NCBI GenBank assembly: GCA_914767885.1
Contig: CAJZBQ010000014.1
Coordinates: 930,001 to 994,000, forward strand
Length of the DNA: 64,000 nucleotides
Direction of reading: 5' to 3'
DNA from: Blepharisma stoltei
Lineage: Eukaryota; Ciliophora; Heterotrichea; Heterotrichida; Blepharismidae
Of this stretch, positions 50,326-60,055 are shown piece by piece. Positions within the stretch are counted from its first letter, which is position 1. Every line of letters starts with the position of its first letter. The notes beneath the pieces were generated by a model. It was not told the DNA's origin, searched no databases, and saw nothing but the letters and a program-made list of their open reading frames with translations. A program made the translations under genes and the position numbers.

Positions 50326-50439
50326 ACTATTTAATTCTTTACAATAATAAGCCTTAAATATTTTTAGAGATATTATGGAGAAAGCTTTCGCTAATAAGGA
50401 AAGCTTGGATATTTTAATCGATGATATTTCTTCAGCCAT
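50326..50439 (-). pseudogene. MAEE-SSI mini-frame, 3' end hit by SINE-like element
   Basis: Begins MAEEISSIKISKLSLLAKA and continues FSIISLKIFKAYYCKEL. Without the insertion it would end a few codons later, after LRC, giving about 43 residues. It is the longest version of the divergent frame also found at 16438 and 29405. It lies 780 bp from the copy E start. Function unknown. Confidence 0.35.
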
Positions 50440-51218
50440 TCTTAGCTTTCTCTCCTTTTTAACTCCAATTTAGCTGCTTTGGCAAACAGTCAATCACTGT
50501 GCCTTTAATTAGGAAAATACAATGAAATAAGCAGAATCAGTGAAAGTTTCAAATAAAATTCCTTCGCTTTGTCAAGCTCAAGTCTCCGCTATTCTTCATG
50601 CAAATAACTAGGCCAAAGGAATAGATTTTTGCTCTTTTAATTATAAGGGATCGTTTTGATGATGAGGTTTCTCCACTTTGAGGATTCTGAGCAATTGTAT
50701 TAAAATGATGTAAAATAAAGTTTATTTAAAATATATTTTATTCGCTTAGAGAGAAGAGTTCTTATAAACAATCTGGGCGGATTTATGTTCCTCAAATTTA
50801 AATAGATTTATAATATTTGTTTAAGTTCAGAAAAGTAATTTTGCTATTAATATCGTAAATGTGTATCAATATTATATAAAGATTTAAATTTCATTAATTA
50901 ATTAAATAAACGATTTTTATATTTTCATTTTATCTAAAAATTATTTTGTTCTTTTATTGGACTTCGCTATAAAATGATTTCTTTTCTTTTTAGGTAGCTA
51001 TAATTTTATACATAATTATGTTTTAAGAAATAGTTCTTCCAGGTGTAAATTGTCATTGAGAAACTAAAATCATTTAATTCATAATTATTCATGAAATTCA
51101 AGTAAATAAATATTAAAATCTTATAGAGATCAGCTTCTATGCTAAATCTTCATAGTATAGTGCTAATAAAAGCGTAATTTATTTATTATATATTCCCGAA
51201 AATTTTATCTATCTATAA
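50440..51218. promoter_or_regulatory. Upstream flank of copy E fragment
   Basis: Diverged version of the conserved flank upstream of copies B and C, between the MAEE frame and the copy E ATG. No specific motif assigned. Confidence 0.35.
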
Positions 51219-51580
51219 ATGATTAGTGGAATTAATTCTTTTCTTTTGTTTAAAGTCAACAAAGTTGAATTCAAATGAAAAGCAGATCGAATGCAATTTC
51301 AGAACTCCTTTATACGTTGACGAATTCCCATAGATCGCAGCTTATCTTTCAATCTCCCCCTTTTGATTGGCTCGAATTTCAAACCCTAATCCTATTCAAT
51401 TGGATGCTGATCTTTTTGATTCGCTGACGCTTAGTTATTATATTCAAATCCTCGATGGAAAAAAATATTTGGATCAGCTTTAATTGGCCTTAGCCAAAAT
51501 CTCCCTTTGAAAACATGGTTGAATATCATGAGTAATAATGACGAAATTATAAGCGTAGAAATAGAAATTATAAAAGACAG
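51219..51580 (+). pseudogene. Copy E: N-terminal fragment of the giant gene
   Basis: Starts MISGINSFLLFKVNKVEFKW, then shifts frame. The region matching the N-terminal beta-rich domain (for example DLFDSLTLSYYIQIL and WLNIMSNNDEI) is readable only in pieces. Homology ends near 51580, where a B56-like fragment begins shortly after. No GTPase or motor sequence follows. Confidence 0.7.
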
Positions 51581-51691
51581 AGAATTAATAATTATCTTAT
51601 GCGCTCACTCGGAGCGAATCCAATTTTAAATCTTCTTAAATGTTTTTAAATTCTTGAAAAATCTTTTTTGGTATTTCATTTTCTTCCAGTA

Positions 51692-52343
51692 TTAATTCTA
51701 AAGAATTCATAGTGAATTTGCAAATTCATGAGTTGAAGCAATAGTTAGATACTGACCATATGGAAACTCAAGCAAAGAATTGCTATTTCTCAACGAATTA
51801 GATGAAGCCTTAAAATTGGGAAAAGAAATAATTTCTATAAACATTTGAGAATTAGCTATTAAAAAGTTATCGAGTGAAATACCAAATATTCATAAAAAGG
51901 TTTCCAGCCTTGCAATCTCCATATTAAGTAGTGATCTGTTAAGATCAATTTTCCGTAGAAACTTCCCAAATTTCCCACTTATGGTACTTAAACCTATTCG
52001 AAAAGTTGAAAATTTAAAAGGGAGTCGTATTTGAGATATGCCAATAAGCTTTTTAAGGTGCAAAGCGTTTGAGAGCTTAGCTCAAGAATACTTAAAGGTG
52101 TATTTTAAAGATATTAAAAGTTATGCATTAGTAAGATCATTAGCTCGAATGCATGATGTGCTGTCAAGAGAAAAACTTGAAGCAATATGAGATGTTTTAC
52201 TGAATGAAGCCAAAAAAATCAACCCCAGCTTCAAAAATCCAAAAATACCTTATCAAAGCAAGCATGTGTCTGGTTTAGCAAATATGAATGATGCTATCCT
52301 TAGCTCCGGAATCTCATTCCAGCAATATTTCTTTATTAAATAA
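51692..52343 (+). pseudogene. C-terminal fragment of a PP2A B56-like gene (copy H)
   Basis: Matches the last third of copy F from RIHSEFANSWVEAIVRYW to SGLANMNDAILSSG, nearly intact with TGA as Trp, including the stretch SRIWDMPISFLRCKA. There is no N-terminal part. A missing G near 52309 shifts the last residues (GISFQQYFFIK instead of the copy F ending). Confidence 0.75.
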
Positions 52344-52639
52344 TATAAAACATATGAAAATACATTGACAGAGTTCGATAAATATTGGTTTGTTGCTTTT
52401 ATATGTTCTATACCTTATTTGTCATAAAAATTAAGCAGCAGCATTCAGAAATTTCTAAAATAGAGCCGATATGTATTATAAGCAGCCTGAATTGGAGCAT
52501 CATACTTAATAATACTTTATAAAGAAGATCATTAATAGCATATAAAAAAAAATTCATGTAAAATTAAGACTAAAAATTGCTAAAACCATAGTTAATTAGT
52601 AGCATATTTAATACAATGATATTCCAATCTTTACAATAA

Positions 52640-53050
52640 AAAAGTAAACTGAGTCCAAAAAGTCAGATCATTTTTTTTCCAAACTATTATCCGAAATTCT
52701 TATAATCATTTCATGTATCTTGCTGTTTAATCGCATTTGCATACACATTTGATCTCATGGATGACTTTTTATAAAAGCCCAACAAGTTTTTCTTTTCTTT
52801 AGAAATAAGCCTATCTCTATATCATCAATAGAGTCTTAAATTGATTTTTTACTTCGTCCAATGCTTGCAATCTTTATTTTTCCTCTTCCGAATATATGGC
52901 ACAACTTTTTATTCTTCACTACTAGAATTATTGGAGTCAGATGTTGTATGAAATCATCATTGAGGCTGCTGCTAGACGATAAGCCCATTGGCTTAGAGTG
53001 AGATTCAAAGTCTGATCCTCATTCTGATGAAGAATTTCCTATTTTTATTG
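52640..53050 (-). pseudogene. Unrecognised minus-strand remnant, Ser-rich start
   Basis: One frame reads FESHSKPMGLSSSSSLNDD, then KLCHIFGRGKIKIASIGR, a TAA near 52846, and continues DSIDDIEIGLFLKKRK and MCMQMRLNSKIHEMI. TGA codons occur at tryptophan-like positions. No family recognised; a single in-frame TAA suggests decay. Confidence 0.3.
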
Positions 53051-53149
53051 ATTATTATTAGATACCCCTATTACAAAATAAGTGTGTCAGAAAAGAAAAT
53101 TCTGAATTTAAAAGTATTAATTACTTTTTCACCTAAAACTAAAATAGTC

Positions 53150-53490
53150 TTTATACAATAATTTCTTTTACTTTTTCTATATAAAACTTTATAAAGATAT
53201 CAATAAAGGTTTGATCTATAATAATTTTGACAACTTGGAAAAAGCAAGATTGCGTTGGTTTATATTAAAAGAGTCAGTCTCAGCGTTTAAAAAACCATGA
53301 AAAATACAAAGATTGGCATAGTTGCATAGAGATTGTTCGTTAAGATCTGTATCAAGTAAGTAAAGTTCATCAGTAATCCTTTTTAAATATTTTCTTTTGA
53401 ATTGCTTTATGCTTTCGATGCCTCTTTCATTTTTATTTGCTACACAAGTATTTTGTTTATTTCTTTTAATTCGAGTAAGTATGAATCATT
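53150..53490 (-). pseudogene. Relic of the B56-like N-terminal half
   Basis: Nucleotide similarity to copy F around 33560-33880 (the segments encoding DTDLNEQSLYNCAN and FHIDKVKEI) with several stops and shifts. Too degraded for a product. Confidence 0.55.
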
Positions 53491-53577
53491 AGCACTAATA
53501 AATTAAGAACTATCCTTGCCATACCAAAAAAAATCATGTTTTCAAGAATAAGTAAAAAATCGCTCTATTAAGGTAAA

Positions 53578-54974
53578 ATGGGGAACAATTTTTCAAATCT
53601 CTGCAATACATGTATGAAATCTACCAAAGCACCAGAAATTGTTCTAATTGATAACCCAGAAAAAGTAAAGCAGCCCATGGAATCAGCTCCTTTAATTATT
53701 AGAGGATATACATAAAATGGCGTATGGCGACCGACCCTCTCAGTGGTGGTAACCTATGTATATCCGGGCATGGTTTTTGGAGCCAGGAGTTAGCCCAACA
53801 ACGTCTGGGACCTCGAAGCGAGAGGCCTAAGCGCGAGAACCGCTGTTTTTGCCACCAGACCCATGGGCAGTTACTCGTGACTTCTTTTTGCCAGCAGCGC
53901 TCAGCCCAGTGAGTGCCCGAAATGAGGCAGGGCGACTTAGCTGCCTAAGCTGCTTTTGTGGCTCGCCCCGAATGGCGAAAGCTGTTGAGTTCTTTCTCGG
54001 GATGACCGGAAAAGAGGGGAGGCGAGTTTAGACGACAAAACGGGGGTCTCTCCAGTTTAAAAGGTGCCCTTCAATGGGCAGATCTGGCGGACGACGAAGC
54101 GGAGTTGGCGTAAACTTAGGCGACGATCCAAGTTGGAAATGGAGGTGGTCAGCAAAGCCGGTATGAGACGGCCCTTGACAATACCTCTACCGAGAAACCG
54201 GGGGTTTCGACCCGGGCTTGGTGAACGCTCTGCCACCACACGGGAAACCGTGGCATGCGACCTCGGACGTAGTAGGGACCTTAAATACTCAGCGTAATCT
54301 TAATCTTAATCTTAATTATTAGAGGCTTCAATACAACTGATGTTCAAAGCAAACTAGAGGATGCCAAGCAAGAATTCCTTAATCTCATAAATGAAGGAAT
54401 TGAAGGCGGAGACTGCGAAATCGTTGTAGACAACCCAGACTGCAAAGTCTCTGGTAAAGAAACATCAGACGGCTACCTAGTAAAATACCAGTTTAAAATG
54501 CCCTACGAGCCTGAAGCTCTCTTATCATTTCTCCAAAAGCTCGAAAAAAGACCTGTCTGGGACAAAAACGTTTTTTCGTCTGAAAGAATCGCCCAGCTTG
54601 ACCCTTCAACCTGCATAATCCGTACAATTTATAAGAAACAGTGGGCTATTTCCTCCAGGGAAAATCTCATAGCATGCAAAAAAGCCAAAATTGGGGAAGC
54701 GATCGCAGATTTTAGCACCTCAGTAGAATCTGAAGAACTCCCAGTGCAAAATGACTATGTAAGAGTCAAGTTATTTGTGGGTGGGTACTATTATGAGCCT
54801 ATAGAAAAAGATGAAAATGGGAACATCACGCTTGTGACGAGTATTTCACATCTCGATATTGGGATGACTAACGTGATGAATAAGCTAGCAAGAAAGCTGA
54901 CGTCAACTGGGGTGCCGAAATTTGTGAAAACGCTGATGGCAGAGCTGAAAAAGGATCTAGAAGAAGCTAAATAA
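53578..54974 (+). CDS. START-domain lipid-transfer-like protein with N-myristoylation motif, split by a SINE-like element
   Basis: ATG at 53578; stop TAA at 54972-54974. The protein starts MGNNFSNLCNTC: Gly2 and Ser6 fit the N-myristoylation pattern and nearby cysteines could be acylated, so membrane attachment is likely. The rest is a START domain (about residues 60-258), with KMPYEPEALLSFLQKLEKR, WDKNVFSSERIAQLD and a C-terminal helix VPKFVKTLMAELKK that typically closes the lipid pocket. A 606-bp GC-rich insertion (53706-54311) interrupts it after PLIIRG. Removing it with one 14-bp target copy leaves 777 nt, 258 residues and stop, in frame. Lipid binding is inferred from the fold; the ligand is unknown. 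Confidence 0.8.
53706..54311 (+). mobile_element. GC-rich SINE-like insertion in the START gene
   Basis: Target duplications TTAATTATTAGAGG at 53692-53705 and 54312-54325. Begins ATATACATAAAATGGCG and ends TAATCT repeated three times. On the minus strand near 54195-54235 there is a tRNA-like pair: TGGCAGAGCG (A-box-like) followed by GGGTCGAAACC (B-box-like). Short frames inside are not conserved. Confidence 0.88.
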
Positions 54975-55167
54975 TATCAATGTATTGGAAATCAATGAAA
55001 CATTCATATATAAATTTTTGAGTTATAATTAAAATGCTTATCGGAAATTTTTTTCTTGTCATGATATGCTAATTTTTTGGGAAGTCTAACTTTATAACCT
55101 AATTTAAGATGATTTATTGCCAAAAATTTAGCTTAATAGTCCATCTAATTAAATAAGCGATTATTTA

Positions 55168-55797
55168 TTATAAATAGTCTTGAGACTCCGCTTTTTGCTC
55201 GAAACTTACAGCTTTAGCTGGAGTTGGGCTCGATTCAGGGGAGCTCCAGTTCCAAGTATCCTCAAAATTCTTCGCATTTTTCAAGATGCTTGATTTTTTC
55301 AAGGTGGCTTCATAAATTCTTGCAATTTTGTCCATCTCAAGTTTTTTCTGTGTGATTATTTCATCAGTTTCTCTTAATAATTTCATATCAAGGCTGATAT
55401 TTCTGTGTGGTTTAAAAGAAAACTCTTTATTATTCCCGATCTGACTTTCTATTTCTTCAACAGAAAGAAACCTTGCAGGCTTAATAGGGTTTTGGCATCT
55501 TCTGCTTTCCTTACTAGGAGTGACGGATTTTGATTTATTTACACTTTCCCTTGTCGATATATTTCGTTGATGCTTATATGCATTTTCATTGGAAAATTCT
55601 GTGCTTGTTTTTTCTTCTGGAATTCTTATAGGCGGTAATCTATCACCTATAAACAGTTTTTGTCCTTGAGAAATTTTTGCATCAACCATAGCTTCTAAAT
55701 GCCGAAGTTCTACCACGACCCTTGGTTTTATGTATTTTGACCTCTTTTCTTTTGGTTTCGGGTTTTCTATAGGACTTTTTGGGAGGTTACATTTCAT
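55168..55797 (-). CDS. Hypothetical basic, disordered protein
   Basis: 209 residues from ATG at 55797 (MKCNLPKSPIENPK) to TAA at 55168. Rich in Lys, Ser, Pro and Glu, no hydrophobic segment. A helical stretch near residues 135-165 (DMKLLRETDEIITQKKLEMD) could be a short coiled coil. The same frame is open for about 25 codons upstream without an ATG, so a start with a small intron is possible. No family recognised. Confidence 0.6.
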   Translation of the reverse strand: MKCNLPKSPIENPKPKEKRSKYIKPRVVVELRHLEAMVDAKISQGQKLFIGDRLPPIRIPEEKTSTEFSNENAYKHQRNISTRESVNKSKSVTPSKESRRCQNPIKPARFLSVEEIESQIGNNKEFSFKPHRNISLDMKLLRETDEIITQKKLEMDKIARIYEATLKKSSILKNAKNFEDTWNWSSPESSPTPAKAVSFEQKAESQDYL

Positions 55798-55972
55798 TGT
55801 AGGAAGCTTTTTTTCGCTTGATTTTGTGGAGGATTTGGAGATATTTGTGTTAGTTTTATATAATTGCAGCTTTACTCTGGTTATCCTTCATAAATAAAAA
55901 TAAGTTAAAATTTCTAGTAATTAAAACTTATTTTTATATAAAAAAGAAAAATAATCAGAAAATCTTTTTATT

Positions 55973-56341
55973 TTATTTTATTTTTATATAAAATATAAAG
56001 CAGGCATTAGAATTTGTGATTGAGTCATCACATTGTGTAGAGACATTGATGTGCTCTTGGCTTGAGTCATCTGTTGGTGGTTCAGACGAATGATTCCTTG
56101 CATTTGCATTGGAAAGCTTTTCGTTCACTTGCTTCTGTAAATTCTGTAACAGTGAATTCTGCTTACGGTCTGAGAAGTTCTGATTTGTGGGTGTGTTATT
56201 TGAAACTGTTCTGTAGTCATAGTGTGTTTGAGGGACTTTTACAGAGCAGCTTACTGAAGGGGTGTAAGAAAAATGCCTATTGTGTTTAGTAGTTATAGCC
56301 TTTTTAGGTGTAAAGCTAATAGTGGCTTCTTTTTCTTCCAT
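55973..56341 (-). CDS. Hypothetical Asn/Ser/Thr-rich small protein
   Basis: 122 residues from ATG at 56341 (MEEKEATISFTPKK). Polar and probably disordered, with one helical stretch (NSLLQNLQKQVNEKL). The last residues (FIFYIKIK) run into an AT-rich spacer whose ends are TATATAAAA and TTTTTATATA, so the true end may differ. It may be related to the next minus-strand frame at 55797 but no convincing junction was found. Confidence 0.5.
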   Translation of the reverse strand: MEEKEATISFTPKKAITTKHNRHFSYTPSVSCSVKVPQTHYDYRTVSNNTPTNQNFSDRKQNSLLQNLQKQVNEKLSNANARNHSSEPPTDDSSQEHINVSTQCDDSITNSNACFIFYIKIK

Positions 56342-56554
56342 ATTAAATTTTATCAGCCTTTATTAAAATGTTTAGAAATTTGGTGAGAAAATAAGAAAAT
56401 AATTTTATTATCCTTTTTAGGCTAAATAAATTTAAAAAAAATTGTTTTAATGCTATTTATCAGGTAAATTTATTTAGTATAGAGATTTTTAGAGTATTTT
56501 CTCAGGCTTTACCTTATTCCTATCTTAAAATTAAATTTATATTATTCCCAGTAA

Positions 56555-57271
56555 ATGGATGTTTTAAAATACAATCCTAGATCAAATGGATCGAATTTCC
56601 ATAAAAGCAGTATAAAAAAATCCCCAGCCAGCATCAGCTTTGAACGAGTAGAAAGCCCAAAAAAGTCCCCCAACAACTCTTTTGACTCTAACATAAAAAC
56701 TGTCCCATCAAACCATTATTTAGAAAGACGATTCAAAGCTTACACTCGGGCATTCCGACAGGTAAACTCTGTAGTCAAAGCTTTCAATCGAAAAGCAAGT
56801 CCTTTTTTTGACCAAGCCAAAGAAGATTTAAACTCTTTTTTACAAAAATCGCCACCGACAAGCCAATTTTCTAAATTTCCTAATGAAATTGGGAAAAGCA
56901 GTAACGAAAAAATGATAACACAAAGATCAGAAATTCAGAGGAATAAATCGCCTATTAGCCCACACATAAAAAAACTGCTATGTTCGCCGAATCTTAATAG
57001 TAATTCAACAAAATTGTATCAAGATTTCTCAGAAGACAGTAGAAGTATAGAGAGGATGTCGAGTTTAAATAGTAAATCAGCGAGTAGGCCAAAGCTAAGG
57101 ACTCAGTATTCTCATAAAAGATCTGTAACCCCAGAATTTAGGCTGAATATTAGTAAGATTTCGAATAATTCTTTTGAAAAGCTGCCGTCGATACACTCAT
57201 CAACTAGCAAAAGGAAGCCGAAACGGCTTCTAGTTAACCTTGGAATGAATATGCTAGAGAATCAATGCTAA
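56555..57271 (+). CDS. Hypothetical Ser/Lys-rich protein
   Basis: 238 residues, ATG at 56555, TAA stop. Many SP motifs (ESPKKSP, NKSPISP, LLCSPN) suggest phosphorylation. A short helical part (RRFKAYTRAFRQVNSVVKAF) near residues 60-80 is basic and amphipathic. No transmembrane segment and no recognised domain. It is divergent from the minus-strand gene at 56341, about 210 bp away. Confidence 0.6.
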   Translation: MDVLKYNPRSNGSNFHKSSIKKSPASISFERVESPKKSPNNSFDSNIKTVPSNHYLERRFKAYTRAFRQVNSVVKAFNRKASPFFDQAKEDLNSFLQKSPPTSQFSKFPNEIGKSSNEKMITQRSEIQRNKSPISPHIKKLLCSPNLNSNSTKLYQDFSEDSRSIERMSSLNSKSASRPKLRTQYSHKRSVTPEFRLNISKISNNSFEKLPSIHSSTSKRKPKRLLVNLGMNMLENQC

Positions 57272-57427
57272 AATTATTGAAATCGCAAGTAAATATATCA
57301 GATTTCTGTGACTAGCTTTTAATTATATATTAGCATAGGTAAATTTCAAGTGAAAATATTATTAGCGGATTCTGGATAATGCTTATTTATATATAAATTT
57401 ATATAAATTTATAATAAATAGACTAAT

Positions 57428-58159
57428 ATGGCAAAAGGCTCAAGCTCATCAGTATTAAAAGAAAAGTCTTCAGACCTTGAGTACTCCGGCAGAACCTTTT
57501 TCCTGATAGCCAGCTTGATCATGGAGTTCTTACTAGTCTTCAACATTTTTTGGTCATGCAGAGACACTTTTGACTGCTCCACATTTTGGCCTACCCTAAG
57601 CTATCTTGCCTGCTTCCGTGGTCACGACCGTCTATTCAACTTTACTCTAACCTATTTCACAGCCATTTTGCCTGTATTTCTCATTATCTCCTATACACAT
57701 TTCTCTCACATATACGGGCGCTGTTTTAATTTTTGCTTTATAAGCCTCGGAATCCTCATTACTTTTACCTTGCCGTTTATATCTATGATAGATGAAGCTA
57801 ATAGTTCCCATATAATGCCACTAGAAAAAATCCATATAGGAATTATGACATGGTTTATTGCTGGGGTTTTAATATGGATCTATATGTCAATGCTCTGCAT
57901 GAGGAAAATAAATATCCCTGCAGATAGGATTGAATGGAAAGGCTTTTTAGAAAAATACTTGACATTTGGAATCACTATGCTTGGCTTCAATATTTATGAA
58001 TATTTTTTTGCATACTCTAAAAATGCAAATTGGTGGGTCAACCAAAACGTCGAAGCTGTCTGTGAATGGACTGTGATTTCTATGGCTGTATTTTTGCCTT
58101 ATGTATACAGCTTAGCATTCCCAAACCTTCGAATTTCTTTTAAAATGGCACGAATTTAA
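57428..58159 (+). CDS. Six-helix Frag1/DRAM/Sfk1-type membrane protein
   Basis: 243 residues; ATG at 57428, TAA stop. Hydrophobic segments lie near residues 26-46, 72-92, 98-122, 136-156, 180-196 and 210-230. The pattern of a conserved PTLSYLACFRGHDRLFNFTL loop after the first helix and NVEAVCEWTVISMAVFLPYV at the last helices fits the Frag1/DRAM/Sfk1 superfamily (PGAP2, TMEM150, DRAM), which act in membrane lipid organisation or GPI-lipid remodelling. Assignment to a subfamily is not possible here. No insertion or TGA codon. Confidence 0.65.
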   Translation: MAKGSSSSVLKEKSSDLEYSGRTFFLIASLIMEFLLVFNIFWSCRDTFDCSTFWPTLSYLACFRGHDRLFNFTLTYFTAILPVFLIISYTHFSHIYGRCFNFCFISLGILITFTLPFISMIDEANSSHIMPLEKIHIGIMTWFIAGVLIWIYMSMLCMRKINIPADRIEWKGFLEKYLTFGITMLGFNIYEYFFAYSKNANWWVNQNVEAVCEWTVISMAVFLPYVYSLAFPNLRISFKMARI

Positions 58160-58180
58160 ATAACAAATTAAGCTTAAATA

Positions 58181-59951
58181 TTAATATCTAACGTTCTTAG
58201 GGAAATCTCTTTCAGGGGTTGCATAGGACTCGTCAAGTCCTGCCTTTTTCAGCTTGCTCATAAGCTGGGAGTTCTGCTCGAGCAGTCTTTTAATAGTGGC
58301 AGCTCTGTCAGCAAGGTCAACTGACAGTTTTTCACGTTCTTTGGTTAAGGTCTCAAAGGCGTCTGCAATTGCAATTCCGTCTAATGAAGCCTGCCTAAGC
58401 TCCATATTTTCGTCTATCAAGGACTTATTTTCGTCTTCTATGCCTCTTAAATGGGATTTTATAATAAATAATTGTTCTTCTGTAGAAGTTAGCTGGGATA
58501 ATAAATCATGGACCTTACAGAGGTTCGTGTGCATTATCCATCTGATCATACCTCTGAACAAGGACTTGTGGGTATTCATATTGCATAGTGATAAAGCCAG
58601 GTTTTGGCCTTTTCTTACGTTATTTTGTAAGATATTCGCATAAGTTTGTAGGTAAACGACATCTTTGTGGTTGTTTTCGAGCTTGCCTTCAATGGTTTTC
58701 AAGTCACGGTCCATTTTCGCGATAAGGGAATACAGTTCTCTTCTGGTCAGTTTATTTACAGTATTTACGACTAGTGGGAAGCCTTTTTTCCAAGTCAAAA
58801 AGGCTTTCATGACTTCTCCTTTTCTCTTATAAGCCTGCATTCTAATTGCAACTCTCTTGATCTTTTTTCTTTTAATCACCCACATTTTCCATATCAGGAA
58901 CATCCTGGCTGCCAGATTTCCGTCCTGTGAGGAATTTTCTTTGCCGTTTGCCATTCTCAGCCTATTAACTTTTTTCCTTTTAATGGCAGATTTGAGGTCT
59001 TCTCTTTCTAGAATGTAGTTTTCCACGTATTTTCTGTCAATTCCTTCATCTGTTATAAGCTGGTTCAAAATATCGACGCGGTTTCGCAAGATTTCATTGT
59101 CTATAGCGACTGAGCCTTCTTTATTGGTAACTTCTACAGTGCTTTTTATGACAAAATGTTCTTCCCATAGCTGTCAAGCCCTTCTCAGTTTTCTTCTCCA
59201 GGCTCTAATTAGTACACCTTTGAACCTATGCTGCATTTTTTCTCTATACTTGATGCATTCAGCCCACTTTCTGAAGCCTCTGCCAAGGATGGTTTTAGTT
59301 TTGGAGAAAAGTCTTCTGGCTAAGGCGCCACTTTTTACCCTGTCGTTCCATTCATGATGTTTGGCATGGGCAATTGCATATACTTTTTATATATAAATAT
59401 TTATTATCCGATTTACTATATATATTATATGGAATTCTAAGGGAAAAGGGATAAGACTTTATAGCAGCCATTCCAGAAGAAATTGAGTCCCTATAATATC
59501 GCTTTCCTACTAATTTAAACACATCAGTCAAATATTTGCCTTCATAATGAAGCCTTTTCCAAGCTCCGAAAATCCTTGATATGATAATTTTCATATAATT
59601 CCCAGCTGCTATGTTATCTCTATGTTTCCTACGCAGGGCTTTATCTCTATGGCCATACCATTGTCCTACAGCGAAGCCTAGTTTAATGAGTTTTGACTGG
59701 TTTTGGAATTTTATATTAGCACGGGCTATAGCTCGAGTTTTGCAGACTACGCCAAACCAGCCGTCAAATAGATTTTTCTTGGTTCGGTTTGTAATCTGGA
59801 TAAAAGTTCGGGTGCGGTTTCGGCTGCGGATGGCTTGGTGGGTAGATTTAAGGATTTGATGCTGAGAAGACTCATTTGCAAGCTCAGTTTCAAGGCGGCT
59901 TGCATTGCGCTTGTGGGCATTTCTATGCCAGTTATCAAAGGCGTTTTTCAT
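58181..59951 (-). CDS. SFI1-like centrin-binding repeat protein
   Basis: Start taken at ATG 59951 (MKNAFDNWHR); stop TAA at 58181. The frame changes between 59383 and 59416; a 34-nt GT...AG segment there restores it and is a candidate intron. An alternative is excision at flanking TAT repeats, joining LRIP directly to YAIAHAKHH. Repeated aromatic-xx-Trp-Lys/Arg units (FDNWHR, FDGWFG, FGAWKR, FRKWAE, IRAWRR, FLTWKK) are typical of SFI1-type centrin-binding helices. The C-terminal 120 residues form a coiled coil. A basal-body or centrin-fibre role is inferred. One TGA near 59180 is read as Trp. Confidence 0.65.
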
Positions 59952-60055
59952 GTATCTGACACCATATCGTTTAAAAGCGCCTAATAAAAGGTCTCTTAAC
60001 GAATTATTCGATTTTATATAAAAATTAAATAATCATATTTTATATACAATAAATA

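Noticed and set aside
50056-50357. Overlapping frames in the GC-rich block as genes
   Set aside because: All lie inside a SINE-like element and arise from its GC-rich composition; frames are not shared by other family members.
53724-54297. Frames in the GC-rich block within the START gene
   Set aside because: They end inside the element or at its borders and have no recognisable domains.
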